A stretch of 64,000 nt of DNA, from the NCBI GenBank assembly GCA_021795965.1, contig JAJYOU010000008.1, positions 1-64,000 of the forward strand, read 5' to 3'. Source of the stretch: Chloroflexota bacterium. Its GTDB lineage: Bacteria; Chloroflexota; Anaerolineae; Anaerolineales; Villigracilaceae. A model generated the notes under the pieces. It had not been told where the DNA came from, searched no databases, and saw nothing but the letters and a program-made list of their open reading frames with translations. Below, piece by piece: positions 53,864-63,354 of this stretch (position 1 is the stretch's first letter; every line of letters begins with the position of its first letter). A program made the translations under genes and the position numbers.

Positions 53864-55075
53864 ATGAGCAATTCTTTTATGGATTCCGCCAAACTACTTT
53901 TCACATCGGAATCAGTGACGGAAGGTCATCCGGACAAACTCTGCGATCAAATTTCAGACGCGGTTCTGGATGCTTGTCTCGAACAGGATCCGTACTCGCG
54001 CGTAGCCTGCGAAACTGCAACCAAAACAGGTGTTGTTGTTTTGCTGGGCGAAATTACCACGAATGCCTTTGTCAATTTTGACGACCTGGTGCGTAAGGTG
54101 GTCAAAGAAATTGGTTATGACAGCAGCGAAAAAGGTTTCGACGGAAATACCTGCGCCGTTCTTTCAGCCATTGCCAGTCAGAGCCCTGATATTGCCATGG
54201 GTGTCGATCATGCCATGGAAGATAAAAGCGGGGAGATGACCGATAAAGATATTGAACATCTGGGTGCCGGAGACCAGGGCATGATGTTCGGTTATGCCTG
54301 CAATGAAACCGAAACCTTGATGCCGATGCCAATTTATATGGCACACAAGCTTTCCCGCCGCCTGAGCGAACTGCGCAAAGATGGAACCCTGCCCTGGCTT
54401 CGACCCGACGGCAAAAGCCAGGTCACAGTTGAATATTCGTATGGAAAACCAAAACGAATTGACACGGTGTTGATTTCCACCCAGCACGCCCCGGAAATTT
54501 CGCAAAACGAAATCATGGAGTTGGTCTGTGAAAATGTTATTTATCCCACGCTGCCGGCAGAAATGGTGGATGATAAAATCAAACTTTTTGTCAACCCCAC
54601 TGGTCGATTTGTAATCGGCGGTCCAATGGGAGATGCAGGTGTCACGGGTCGAAAGATTATTGTCGATACGTATGGAGGAATGGGACGCCATGGTGGCGGC
54701 GCCTTCTCAGGAAAAGACCCGACCAAGGTGGATCGATCTGCCGCTTACGCCGCCCGCTGGGTGGCAAAGAATGTCGTTGCGGCTGGTCTGGCGGATCGCT
54801 GTGAACTCCAGGTTGCATATGCCATTGGCATTGCCCACCCGCTTTCGATTAATGTCGAAACTTTCGGGACTGGAAAGATCTCGGATGGTAAGATCGTGGA
54901 CTTGATCAACAAATTTTTCGATCTACGCCCGGGCGCAATCATTCGGGATTTAAATTTGCGGCGCCCGATCTATCGGAAAACTGCTGCTTATGGGCATTTT
55001 GGACGCGATGATGTTCAATTCCCCTGGGAAAATACAGAAAAAGCGGCTGACATGCGCAAGGCTGCCGGGATTTAA
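53864..55075 (+). CDS. metK: S-adenosylmethionine synthetase
   Basis: A 403-aa cytosolic enzyme making SAM from methionine and ATP. It has [20 protein letters not shown] at the start, [12 protein letters not shown] in the middle, and [20 protein letters not shown] with [19 protein letters not shown], all MetK signatures. The length is normal. AGGAG lies about 10 nt before the ATG. Regulated by the SAM-I riboswitch directly upstream, an autoregulatory loop. Confidence 0.98.
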   Translation: MSNSFMDSAKLLFTSESVTEGHPDKLCDQISDAVLDACLEQDPYSRVACETATKTGVVVLLGEITTNAFVNFDDLVRKVVKEIGYDSSEKGFDGNTCAVLSAIASQSPDIAMGVDHAMEDKSGEMTDKDIEHLGAGDQGMMFGYACNETETLMPMPIYMAHKLSRRLSELRKDGTLPWLRPDGKSQVTVEYSYGKPKRIDTVLISTQHAPEISQNEIMELVCENVIYPTLPAEMVDDKIKLFVNPTGRFVIGGPMGDAGVTGRKIIVDTYGGMGRHGGGAFSGKDPTKVDRSAAYAARWVAKNVVAAGLADRCELQVAYAIGIAHPLSINVETFGTGKISDGKIVDLINKFFDLRPGAIIRDLNLRRPIYRKTAAYGHFGRDDVQFPWENTEKAADMRKAAGI

Positions 55076-55095
55076 TTTTTTACGCTTACCAACAA

Positions 55096-55131
55096 GAGAG
55101 CTCTCCCAGGATCGGGAAAGCTCTCTTTATT
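55096..55131 (+). terminator. Rho-independent terminator of metK
   Basis: AGAGAGCTCTCCC pairs with GGGAAAGCTCTCT (internal AA) and is followed by TTATTTTTA. It lies about 20 nt after the metK stop. Confidence 0.82.
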
Positions 55132-55192
55132 TTTATGGACATCATTCAGCCTGGAACCTGGTCCAACTTTCTTTTTGAAATAATCCAAATGA

Positions 55193-56716
55193 TTAATTTA
55201 AATTTCCGACGACAGCCTGCACTTCGTCCAAAATTTCGCCTGATTTTACCAGCGCCTTCATATTGTTATGATCAATATGCAGTGGACGATCAATTTCCAA
55301 ATGGGCAACAATTTTTCTTATGATTTCCCTGGCTTTTGAGGTGCCAATGCCTGGAGTAAAAGATCTAAAATCCAGCGCCTGCGCGGCAGCCATGAACTCA
55401 ATTCCCAGGATGCCGTAAGCATTATCCAGGATTTGTCCATTTTTAATTGCAGTATTCATGCCCATGGAGACAAAATCTTCCTGATCAGCCGCGGCAGGGA
55501 TGGATTGGATTGACGCTGGGGCGGAAAGAATTCTCTGCTCCACGATTAAGTGGTCAGCGGTATATTGACTGAGCATCATGCCCGAAAAGAATCCCGGTTT
55601 ATGTGCCAAAAAATCAGGCAAACCCGTACTCAGAGCCGGGTTGACCAGGCGGTTGAGGCGCCGCTCTGAGAGAACACAAACCATTGTGATCGCTGCACCC
55701 GCCATATCCATCGGGAGGGAGACGGGTGACCCCTGGAAATTGGCTCCAGTGAGGGTCAGTTTGAGATCCGGGAGATAAATTGGGTTATCGCCAACCCCAT
55801 TTAATTCGATCTCCACCTGCGAGCGCGCATAGGCAATTGCGTCGCGCGCCGCTCCAATCACCTGCGGGGTGGAACGCATTGAATAAGCATCCTGAACCTT
55901 GGTTTTAATCTTTCCAGTGGCAAGATCAGATTTTTCAAGGCACTTCATAATATTCTTCGCACTGGTTATTGAACCACTGAAACCTCGTAATTCGTGCAAC
56001 CTGGTATTGTAAGGCTTGAGATTACCGAGCAAGGCTTCAATCGACATGGCTGCACAAATTTCAGCCTGCTTGAGGAATCTCTGCATATCATAAATTTGCA
56101 GACCACTGATTGCGGTCAATAAATTCGAACCGTTTATCGCAGCCAGGCCATCTCTTGCCATTAATCCTGGAATTTGGATTCCAGCTTTTTCCATCGCGAC
56201 TTTTCCAGGGAGACGCTCGTTTTGATAAAATGCCTCTCCTTCACCCATCAACAAAAGGGCTGCCTGAGCCATGGGAGCAAGATCACCGCTGGCGCCCACC
56301 GAGCCTTTCTGGCAAACGACAGGAGTCACCCCCTTATTAAGCATTTCGACAAAAGTAAGGGTGATTTCAGGGCGGCAACCCGAATTACCATGCGCGTGCA
56401 CATTAATCCGGCCTGCCAGTGCGGCGCGAACCGATTCGATTGCCACCGGTTCGCCAATGCCGGCAGCGTGGTTATAAATCAGGTAGCGTTGAAATTCTTT
56501 GGTTTGCTCATCGGTGAGAACTATTTCTGAGAATTCACCGATACCCGTGTTAGTTCCATACATAATTTCATGCTTTGCGAGCTTGTCTTCCAACATTGCC
56601 CGGCAGGTTTTGATCCTCTCCAAAGCTGCAGGAGCAAGCTCCACTTTTTCGCCAAATCTGGCTATCGCAACCAGTTTTTCGATGGTCAGAGAAGAACCGT
56701 CAAGGATAATGGTCAT
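55193..56716 (-). CDS. hutH: aromatic amino acid ammonia-lyase, histidine ammonia-lyase-like
   Basis: A 507-aa MIO-dependent lyase. The self-made cofactor comes from Ala-Ser-Gly in GSVGASGDLAPM (near residue 143). The catalytic Tyr loop is YGTNTGIGEF (residues 53-62), with YNHAAGIGEP at ~83, and INGSNLL and QDAYSMRSTPQ follow. The segment VEQRILSAPASIQSIPAAAD carries the Glu expected in HAL, but the usual His of HPAS is Ala, so the substrate (His, Tyr or Phe) is not certain. No hutU/I/G genes are nearby. It stands alone, convergent with metK. Confidence 0.88.
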   Translation of the reverse strand: MTIILDGSSLTIEKLVAIARFGEKVELAPAALERIKTCRAMLEDKLAKHEIMYGTNTGIGEFSEIVLTDEQTKEFQRYLIYNHAAGIGEPVAIESVRAALAGRINVHAHGNSGCRPEITLTFVEMLNKGVTPVVCQKGSVGASGDLAPMAQAALLLMGEGEAFYQNERLPGKVAMEKAGIQIPGLMARDGLAAINGSNLLTAISGLQIYDMQRFLKQAEICAAMSIEALLGNLKPYNTRLHELRGFSGSITSAKNIMKCLEKSDLATGKIKTKVQDAYSMRSTPQVIGAARDAIAYARSQVEIELNGVGDNPIYLPDLKLTLTGANFQGSPVSLPMDMAGAAITMVCVLSERRLNRLVNPALSTGLPDFLAHKPGFFSGMMLSQYTADHLIVEQRILSAPASIQSIPAAADQEDFVSMGMNTAIKNGQILDNAYGILGIEFMAAAQALDFRSFTPGIGTSKAREIIRKIVAHLEIDRPLHIDHNNMKALVKSGEILDEVQAVVGNLN

Positions 56717-56866
56717 CGTTATTTCTCCAAGGAGATCATGGGTTTTGATTTCGAATAAATCGGGTCATCCTTGATATTGTAATCCCCCAGTTATCTTTTG
56801 CGAGTGACGACATGCATGCCGTTGAAGGTTGAAAATCAGTTTTTTAAATTCGCAGGCAGAAATTCA

Positions 56867-57976
56867 TCAATGTGTTGGAAAATATTTATCCTTAAGATTC
56901 AGGATCGGTTTTTCAATGAACTTATAACTCAAACTTGCGACCAAAACCGTGGCGATAAAAGCCGGAACAGCGCTGATCATCTGGTTCGTTTCATAGGAAA
57001 GGGGGCTGAAATCATTAATTCGCCCGGCAAAATAAATCAAAACAAAATGATAAACGTAAAGACCGTAGGATATTTTCCCGATATATTTTAACCAGGGCAA
57101 TTCGAGGAAGCGGTTAAAGAGTCCGTCCCTGGCAACGGCGAAAATTAATACCGCAAAAAAATAATCCAGAAGACTATAGCCCCAGATCTGTTTAAAACCG
57201 CCAAAAATAGGTAAAGTAAATCCCAACCCGGATAGATACCCGAGACTACCGGTTGAAAGGTATTCAGACAGGAAGCCAATGGCGGGAACAGCAATCAATA
57301 GAAGCCAGAATTGTTTTCTGGCTTTGGGAATACGAAATTGGGAGATGTAAGCACCAAATCCAAAAGCGTCCACATGAGAAAATGGCAGTGCATAAATACT
57401 ACTCGCCGGATCCGAATTTAAGACCGAGAAAATGTGATGAGTGAAAACATAAGTCAAGCCCAGCCTGAAGAGAGGTCCTGCGATGATGGCTGCGATGAAA
57501 AGCTTTTTATAATGCCTTTTGGGGGTCAGAAGGATAATGAGCGGCCAAAAAATATAAAATTGCTCCTCAACAGATAAGGACCAGAAATGGTTGATAAAGA
57601 CCGATTCCTTGTACCATTTGCTCGCCCAAAAGAAGTCATAAACATATGAAAGCGCATACGGAACCTGTTGGAAGTATTCAAGCATCCGTCCCGGGCGATA
57701 TCCCACTGAATACAACCAAAAAGCGATCAGAAGCGTGATGATTAAATAAAAATAATAGAGAGGGAATATGCGCAGGAAACGGCGAAAATAAAACTTCAGG
57801 AAATATTCATTGACAGGGAGGGATTCCTTCATGTCGATCAAGATCCCGGTAATGAGAAACCCTGAAAGAACAAAAAATAATATCACCCCCGACCAGCCAA
57901 AAAGGAAGAAATTGGTGTGAATCAGAAAGACCAGAATAAATGCAACTGCGCGTAAACCGTCAAGTCCGGGGATCAT
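56867..57976 (-). CDS. acyltransferase-3 (OafA/YrhL) family membrane protein
   Basis: A 369-aa integral membrane O-acyltransferase with about ten helices. The starting motif PGLDGLRAVAFILVFLIHTN includes the family Arg and His (R/H pair needed for catalysis). FYFRRFLRIFPLYYFYLI and FWSLSVEEQFYIFWP follow. It transfers an acetyl or longer acyl group onto a surface glycan or lipid. It is the last gene of the lipid cluster; the wide ATG spacing means it may have its own promoter. Confidence 0.92.
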   Translation of the reverse strand: MIPGLDGLRAVAFILVFLIHTNFFLFGWSGVILFFVLSGFLITGILIDMKESLPVNEYFLKFYFRRFLRIFPLYYFYLIITLLIAFWLYSVGYRPGRMLEYFQQVPYALSYVYDFFWASKWYKESVFINHFWSLSVEEQFYIFWPLIILLTPKRHYKKLFIAAIIAGPLFRLGLTYVFTHHIFSVLNSDPASSIYALPFSHVDAFGFGAYISQFRIPKARKQFWLLLIAVPAIGFLSEYLSTGSLGYLSGLGFTLPIFGGFKQIWGYSLLDYFFAVLIFAVARDGLFNRFLELPWLKYIGKISYGLYVYHFVLIYFAGRINDFSPLSYETNQMISAVPAFIATVLVASLSYKFIEKPILNLKDKYFPTH

Positions 57977-58013
57977 ATAAGTTCCCCGTGAAATGGCTCA
58001 CCCGGATTCCAAT

Positions 58014-58580
58014 TTACCATAAGGGTAATCCCAGGGAGGTCACCAGGAAATGATTAATCGCCGAAAATATAAGCGGGGAAATTTCCCATCCAATTAACGC
58101 AACCGCAATGCCGAAAACTGCACCTGCAATGACATCTGAGAGATAATGAACTCCCATCGCCACCCGCGCCAAGGATACCAGCGGCGCCCAAACCCAGAGC
58201 CCGACCGCCAACCAGGCGGGACCCAGCAGGCTTGCAAGAATCGCAATCAAGAAAGCCCGGGCAGCATGTCCGGATGGAAATGAATTTGGATCAGTGTTGC
58301 GATAGACAGCCCCCCAATCGCCCTCTGGGCGTTTTCGCCGAATCGAAAATTTGATGGTCATGACCAGAACGATCAAAATAGTTATCCAGAAGAATTGGTA
58401 AACTGACCATTTTTTCCACTCCGGGCTCGAGAACCACAGGATGATTAATCCCAGGCCCCAAAACCAGGAATCGCCGGAATGCGCAAAAAACCTGGCCAGG
58501 GTGCGCCTGAATCCGGGTTTTTCGGCAATTCGCATGCGATAGGATAAGTCACGATCAATCTTTAAAATATCTTTATCCAT
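58014..58580 (-). CDS. PAP2-family lipid phosphatase
   Basis: A 188-aa membrane phosphatase with about five helices. The complete PAP2 signature is present: RRKRP (KxxxxxxRP-like), SFPSGHAARAF and RVAMGVHYLSDVIAG. The active-site His is intact. It may dephosphorylate phosphatidic acid, phosphatidylglycerophosphate or undecaprenyl diphosphate. A second, divergent PAP2 gene lies 60 nt upstream. Confidence 0.92.
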   Translation of the reverse strand: MDKDILKIDRDLSYRMRIAEKPGFRRTLARFFAHSGDSWFWGLGLIILWFSSPEWKKWSVYQFFWITILIVLVMTIKFSIRRKRPEGDWGAVYRNTDPNSFPSGHAARAFLIAILASLLGPAWLAVGLWVWAPLVSLARVAMGVHYLSDVIAGAVFGIAVALIGWEISPLIFSAINHFLVTSLGLPLW

Positions 58581-58640
58581 AATTTTTCAAGGTGAATTTC
58601 CATCATCATAAAACCGCGAACAGATTATTTGGCTATTTCA

Positions 58641-59234
58641 TTAAAGAAAAGGGAAAACCAACCAAAATACACCGGCAAAGAAAACACCCATTCCAGTTCC
58701 TGCAAGGACATCCAGGAAATAATGAACACCGAGGCCAATTCTACCAAAGGAAACAAAAACAGCCAGCAGGAGAGAGGGCAGAATCAAAAACCAGGAAAAG
58801 TGGAAGATAAACGGAAATGTTAATGCCAGAAACCAGATCCTGAGACAATCACCACTTGGAAAGGAAGAATCCCGTGGTTTGCGTGGTTGCTCGACGGGAA
58901 TTTCGGTAATCGTTTCAAAAGGTCGCGGCCGTTTGACAAATTTTTTTATGGTTGATTCCAGCAGCGCAGAAAGTAAAAACACCACCCCTACAACCAGACC
59001 TGTTTTCCAATCGCTTACCAATAAAAACAGGATAAGCGCCAGCATGAAGGGAGTGGTTCCGAGCGGCCAGGCGATTCTGAAAAAAGGGGTAAATTGATTT
59101 TTACGAAAAAAAAGATTTAATTTAAGGAAAACGACTTGGTCCCACCTGGCAAACCTTTGATTTCGATGTGCCCACCCAATCAAAAAAAAACTTAGCCCCA
59201 ACAAGCACAAGAAAAACGAAAAATTGGAGGTCAT
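58641..59234 (-). CDS. PAP2-like membrane protein with altered active-site motif
   Basis: A 197-aa protein with about six helices and the PAP2 layout: KKFVKRPRPF, SFPSGD in place of PSGH, and GRIGLGVHYFLDVLAG. The PSGH His, which protonates the leaving group, is Asp here while the other motifs are normal. It may be inactive, regulatory or specialised. No clear ribosome site was seen before its ATG. It lies between an intact PAP2 and a lysophospholipid-type acyltransferase on one strand. Confidence 0.85.
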   Translation of the reverse strand: MTSNFSFFLCLLGLSFFLIGWAHRNQRFARWDQVVFLKLNLFFRKNQFTPFFRIAWPLGTTPFMLALILFLLVSDWKTGLVVGVVFLLSALLESTIKKFVKRPRPFETITEIPVEQPRKPRDSSFPSGDCLRIWFLALTFPFIFHFSWFLILPSLLLAVFVSFGRIGLGVHYFLDVLAGTGMGVFFAGVFWLVFPFL

Positions 59235-59259
59235 CGCACGGAGGGTTTAACCGAATTTA

Positions 59260-60153
59260 TTACGAATTTTGTTCCCAGACAGGATAAAACATCAACCATT
59301 GATCAGGAGCGTCCAGAATCCCTTTTTCGATTTTTTCCAGGACTTTTCTTCCATTATTTTGAATTTCATCCATCTTATTGGGATAACGCACCATTTCAAT
59401 CGGTTCAGAAAACCTGACGTGGTAAGTACCGTCCTGCAGCATATTTGTTACAGCCACGACAATTCTTGCCCCGGTTTTAATTGCCATGCGTATGTAACCA
59501 GTTGGAACAAAGGAAGGTCGTTGGAAAAAAGTAAGGATGGGTTTTTGTAAATCAGAAGAATCCGGACGATCGACCCCGGTGGCAACCACTCCGCCGTTTT
59601 TCAATCGAGTAAATGCCTTTTCAATCGCAGAAGTGGTGACCGGGGTCACCTCCAATGCATAATTCTCCCTGACAAAATTTTGGATCTTATAACCACCGTT
59701 AGGATGACTGTAAGTCAGTACCTGCGCTTTTAAACCCTGGCAGGCAAGGGAAAGCAACGCCATGTCAAAATTACTCAAATGAGGGGTAACCAGGAGTGTG
59801 CCTGTTTTACTATTTTGACAACTGTCAATGAATTTCAATATTTCAGACCGATCGTTAACTTTTTGGATCAGTTCATCGGGTTTGCGATAGTAATGATATA
59901 AATCTGCCAGGCATTTTCCGCCATGGTTGAAAACTGAGTGCACGCTTTGGTCCAGCTCTTCAGGAGAAACATTACCACGAATGAGGCGCTGATTTTCCCG
60001 GACAGCCCGCACCAAGGATGAGTTTTTTTTCTTGCTTAACCAATCAGAAACAAAATTTGCCAGGGAATAATTAAATTTTATTGGCAAATTTTGACCCATT
60101 AAAACACCCAGAGAAACTGTAATGGGGCTGTTGGTGAAGTCTTGAATTTTCAT
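59260..60153 (-). CDS. lauroyl/myristoyl-like (LpxL/HtrB, PIM PatA-type) acyltransferase
   Basis: A 297-aa LPLAT-superfamily acyltransferase. The catalytic HxxxxD is TPHLSNFDMALL near residue 130, followed by GGVVATGVDRPD and FQRPSFVPTGYIRMA. No lipid A genes are present, and this family in non-Gram-negatives (such as PatA) acylates phosphatidylinositol-type glycolipids. It follows the CDP-alcohol transferase by 8 nt, so the two are probably coupled. Confidence 0.92.
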   Translation of the reverse strand: MKIQDFTNSPITVSLGVLMGQNLPIKFNYSLANFVSDWLSKKKNSSLVRAVRENQRLIRGNVSPEELDQSVHSVFNHGGKCLADLYHYYRKPDELIQKVNDRSEILKFIDSCQNSKTGTLLVTPHLSNFDMALLSLACQGLKAQVLTYSHPNGGYKIQNFVRENYALEVTPVTTSAIEKAFTRLKNGGVVATGVDRPDSSDLQKPILTFFQRPSFVPTGYIRMAIKTGARIVVAVTNMLQDGTYHVRFSEPIEMVRYPNKMDEIQNNGRKVLEKIEKGILDAPDQWLMFYPVWEQNS

Positions 60154-60161
60154 CGTCTAAT

Positions 60162-60761
60162 TTATTCAGTCTTTTTTACACGAAATAATTGATATCCTTC
60201 AATTAAGACCGGCAGTCCGCGCACCACGGTCAAAGTGATCGTGATCCAGGATAATATTTCCGCAACCAGGAGGATTGTAGGAAATTGTGGAAGAAACGCC
60301 TCCTTCAACCATAAGCTTAAGGTCAGGAATACAAAAGCAACAGCCTTGGTAATCCCATAAAAATTGCGCATAAAGCGCGAAGAGACCAAAAAACGGTTGA
60401 ATGGGTGTTTAACCTGGTCGAATGCAGCCGTACCCTGTCCAATTCCCACCGCTCGAATTGCATCCACCGTGGTACCTCGAACAATTGCGATCAAAGGAAT
60501 AATGACCGGGATTAATTTGAGATCAGCGAAAGCCACCCACAAAACAATTTCAAGCGTCCGGTCAGTGGCAATATCCAAAGCACTTCCGAGTAAACTGACT
60601 TCTCCCAGAATTCGCGCAACGAATCCATCAATCGTATCGAGATAAAAAATAAATGCAACCAGCGGGACGCACCATAAAGCTGCCACTGGACCACCGAAAT
60701 AAATCAGCAATAAATAAATAAAAATTAATGGGAAACGAATTAATGTGATCAGATTAGCCAT
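60162..60761 (-). CDS. CDP-alcohol phosphatidyltransferase
   Basis: A 199-aa integral membrane enzyme with six predicted helices. The full signature D-x2-D-G-x2-A-R-x8-G-x3-D-x3-D is present as DTIDGFVARILGEVSLLGSA followed by LDIATD. It moves a phosphatidyl group from CDP-diacylglycerol to an alcohol (glycerol-P, inositol-P or similar). The alcohol cannot be told. Start at the ATG at 60761 with AAGGAT upstream; a TTG frame extends further. It is first gene of the lipid cluster. Confidence 0.92.
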   Translation of the reverse strand: MANLITLIRFPLIFIYLLLIYFGGPVAALWCVPLVAFIFYLDTIDGFVARILGEVSLLGSALDIATDRTLEIVLWVAFADLKLIPVIIPLIAIVRGTTVDAIRAVGIGQGTAAFDQVKHPFNRFLVSSRFMRNFYGITKAVAFVFLTLSLWLKEAFLPQFPTILLVAEILSWITITLTVVRGLPVLIEGYQLFRVKKTE

Positions 60762-60977
60762 TACATAATCCTTTGTGGTCACCAACGTCCGTTGCGATCA
60801 AATTCATAACAAGATTTCTCCTCCAGATTCCTTGTTGAATTTCGATCTTGGGTTCTAGTATATCATTTTGTACTCTTAGAAAGCGAATTTTTCTGGGGGA
60901 CTCAAGATGATACCAATTCAATGAAACCACCAGATTTATTGGCGTTTATTTACTAAAAGAACGATTTTTGTCGAATC

Positions 60978-62786
60978 TTAAGTGTTTTCCAATGCTTCCC
61001 ACCTCTGGTAAGCCAAAGCCAAAGCTTCATCAATTTCTTTCAACCTGGCTGCATTCCTGGCAATTTCGAATTTGTCGTTTTTATAGAAAGCTGGATCTGA
61101 CATTTTCTGGCTGATGGTTTGATGTTCTGCTTCGAGTTTCTCGATACGCCTGGGTAATTCATCCAATTCCTGCTTTTGAGCGAGCAACTCCTTATTCCCA
61201 GGTCTTTTGGGTAACTTTGCTGGGCTTAAGGAGGATTTTAATATTTTTTCCTTAACATTCGATTTCTCATTATTTTCCGCCAGACTCTGCTGCTTCCAGT
61301 CATCATACCCGCCGACATATTCTTTTATGGTGCCAGAGCCATCAAGAACCAGGGTACTGGTAACCAGGTTATTTAAAAATGCACGGTCATGACTGACCAG
61401 CAAGAGGGTGCCCCGGAAGTCCATCAACATATCTTCCAAAATTTCAAGCGATTCAATATCCAGGTCATTGGTCGGTTCGTCCATGATCAGGAGATTGGTC
61501 GGCTGTGCAAAGATTCGGGCTAATAATAAACGGTTGCGTTCTCCACCAGAAAGTGCACTGATGGGGGCGTGAATTCGATCCCGATCAAAAAGAAAATCTG
61601 CAAGATAGCTGATGATATTTCGCGGTTTCCCGTTAATCATGATGGAATCAGCACCCTGGGCAACATTTTCCTGTATCGACTTGGTTTCATCCAGCTGGGC
61701 ACGGAGTTGATCGTAATAAGCCATTTTCAGGTTTGTTCCAAATTCGATTGTTCCGCTTGTTGGGGATAATTCACCCAACAATAAACGCAAGAGGGTCGTC
61801 TTACCCGATCCGTTTGATCCAATAATGCCAACTTTATCGCCTCGTTGAATGATGGTTGAAAAATCCCTGGCGATAATCTTTGAGCCGTAAGAATAGCTGA
61901 TTGAATTTGCCTGGATCACAAGCTCCCCGGAAACACGATCAGCCTGAATTTGCAAATTAATTTTACCCGGGCGATCCCTGCGCTTTTGGCGCAGGTCTCT
62001 CAATTTTTTTAAAGCTCGAACCCTGCCCTCGTTTCGAGTGCGGCGTGCTTCGATACCCTTTCGGATCCATTGTTCTTCAAGCGCGAGTTTTTTGTCAAAA
62101 ATCAGGTTCTGTTGTGTTTCTGAAGTGAGAACGGCGTCTTTGCGCTGGAGAAAAGTTTGGTAATCGCAATTCCAATCATAAAGCTGTCCCCTGTCCAATT
62201 CTATAATTCTCGTTGCCAGGCTTTTTAAAAATGCCCGGTCATGTGTCACGAACATCAAGGTTCCGGTCCAGCGTTTCAAAAAGTCTTCCAGCCATTCGAT
62301 TGATTCGATATCCAGATGATTGGTTGGCTCATCCAGTAAGAGCAGCTCCGGGTTCTTGACAAGACCTCGAGCCAATAAGACTCTACGTTTCAAGCCGGCG
62401 GACAGGGTTGAAAATTGCCACTTCGAATCAATTTGCATCCGTGAAATTATCTGCTCGATCTGTAACTGGTTTTTCCAATGTTCGTCCGAAACTTTTTCGC
62501 TCTGATCCCCTGCCAATCCCGCGGATACAATATCATAGACACTGCCAGTCAATTCCTGAGGAACTTCCTGGGGTAAATATGCAATTCGAAGGTTTTGCTG
62601 CCTGGAAATAGAGCCGCTCCCAGGCGCCAAATCTCCACTGAGAAGCTTCAGCAATGTGGATTTCCCCATCCCATTCCGCCCCAGGAGACCGACGGATTCA
62701 CCCTGTTCAATCTGCAAGGAAATGGAATCCAGGAGGAGGGGTCCTCCGAATCCCAGGCTTATTTCCTTTAAACTAATCAAAGCCAT
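60978..62786 (-). CDS. ABC-F family ATPase, Uup-like
   Basis: A 602-aa soluble protein with two ABC domains in tandem. Walker A is GRNGMGKST near residue 35 and GSNGSGKTT in the second half. The signatures are LSAGLKRRVLLAR and LSGGERNRLLLAR, and Walker B LLLLDEPTNHLD and LLIMDEPTNDLD. The linker is charged, and the C-terminal ~90 residues are a Uup-type coiled coil. ABC-F proteins act on ribosomes. Start at the ATG at 62786 with AGGAA upstream; a frame to 62831 is longer but unsupported. Confidence 0.95.
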   Translation of the reverse strand: MALISLKEISLGFGGPLLLDSISLQIEQGESVGLLGRNGMGKSTLLKLLSGDLAPGSGSISRQQNLRIAYLPQEVPQELTGSVYDIVSAGLAGDQSEKVSDEHWKNQLQIEQIISRMQIDSKWQFSTLSAGLKRRVLLARGLVKNPELLLLDEPTNHLDIESIEWLEDFLKRWTGTLMFVTHDRAFLKSLATRIIELDRGQLYDWNCDYQTFLQRKDAVLTSETQQNLIFDKKLALEEQWIRKGIEARRTRNEGRVRALKKLRDLRQKRRDRPGKINLQIQADRVSGELVIQANSISYSYGSKIIARDFSTIIQRGDKVGIIGSNGSGKTTLLRLLLGELSPTSGTIEFGTNLKMAYYDQLRAQLDETKSIQENVAQGADSIMINGKPRNIISYLADFLFDRDRIHAPISALSGGERNRLLLARIFAQPTNLLIMDEPTNDLDIESLEILEDMLMDFRGTLLLVSHDRAFLNNLVTSTLVLDGSGTIKEYVGGYDDWKQQSLAENNEKSNVKEKILKSSLSPAKLPKRPGNKELLAQKQELDELPRRIEKLEAEHQTISQKMSDPAFYKNDKFEIARNAARLKEIDEALALAYQRWEALENT

Positions 62787-63354
62787 ACTTATTGGTTCCT
62801 TTTTGGAAAAGTGACTTGCGATTTGAGCCAAGGTGGTGCGAAAACAATATTGAGAATTCTATCTCGCGCCTGGATGTAATAAGGGTTACTGAAGATTTTC
62901 TCAAGATGGCAGTGATCTGGTCAAAACTGCTCCCGGGAGCGTTGGCTGGTGCGGGGCGCTGTTAATGATGATTTACGCTCTGGATTCTCAAGAATAAAAT
63001 CAATGCAGGTCCTTTGTGATGACTTCAAAATTTGCAGCCTGTATCATACCGCTTGATAGTCTCGCTGCCAAAGCAATTCTTTGCAGTTCATGTCTGATCG
63101 CATTCAGTCGCCCTGGTTATTGATCCTCTAATAAATCAGCGCTGCTTTTTAAAACACTCGATGGTGCTCCTCCGATGTTTCCACGCATTAAAAAGTGACA
63201 ACTTTCTTATGTGTTGCTTGATCGCGAATGAGCTTATAGCGCGAGGTAACCCGTTAGTCATTATGCAAAGGATGGTTGGGTTATACTTGCTCATCCACAA
63301 TTGGATGAACGCAAAAGAAACCCTATCACCAGGAAACCAGGAAAAAAGTTAAAA
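62787..63354. other. intergenic region before the last gene
   Basis: About 570 bases without a convincing gene. A short frame around 63161-63352 has no domain or ribosome site. No clear promoter or terminator was recognised. Confidence 0.35.
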
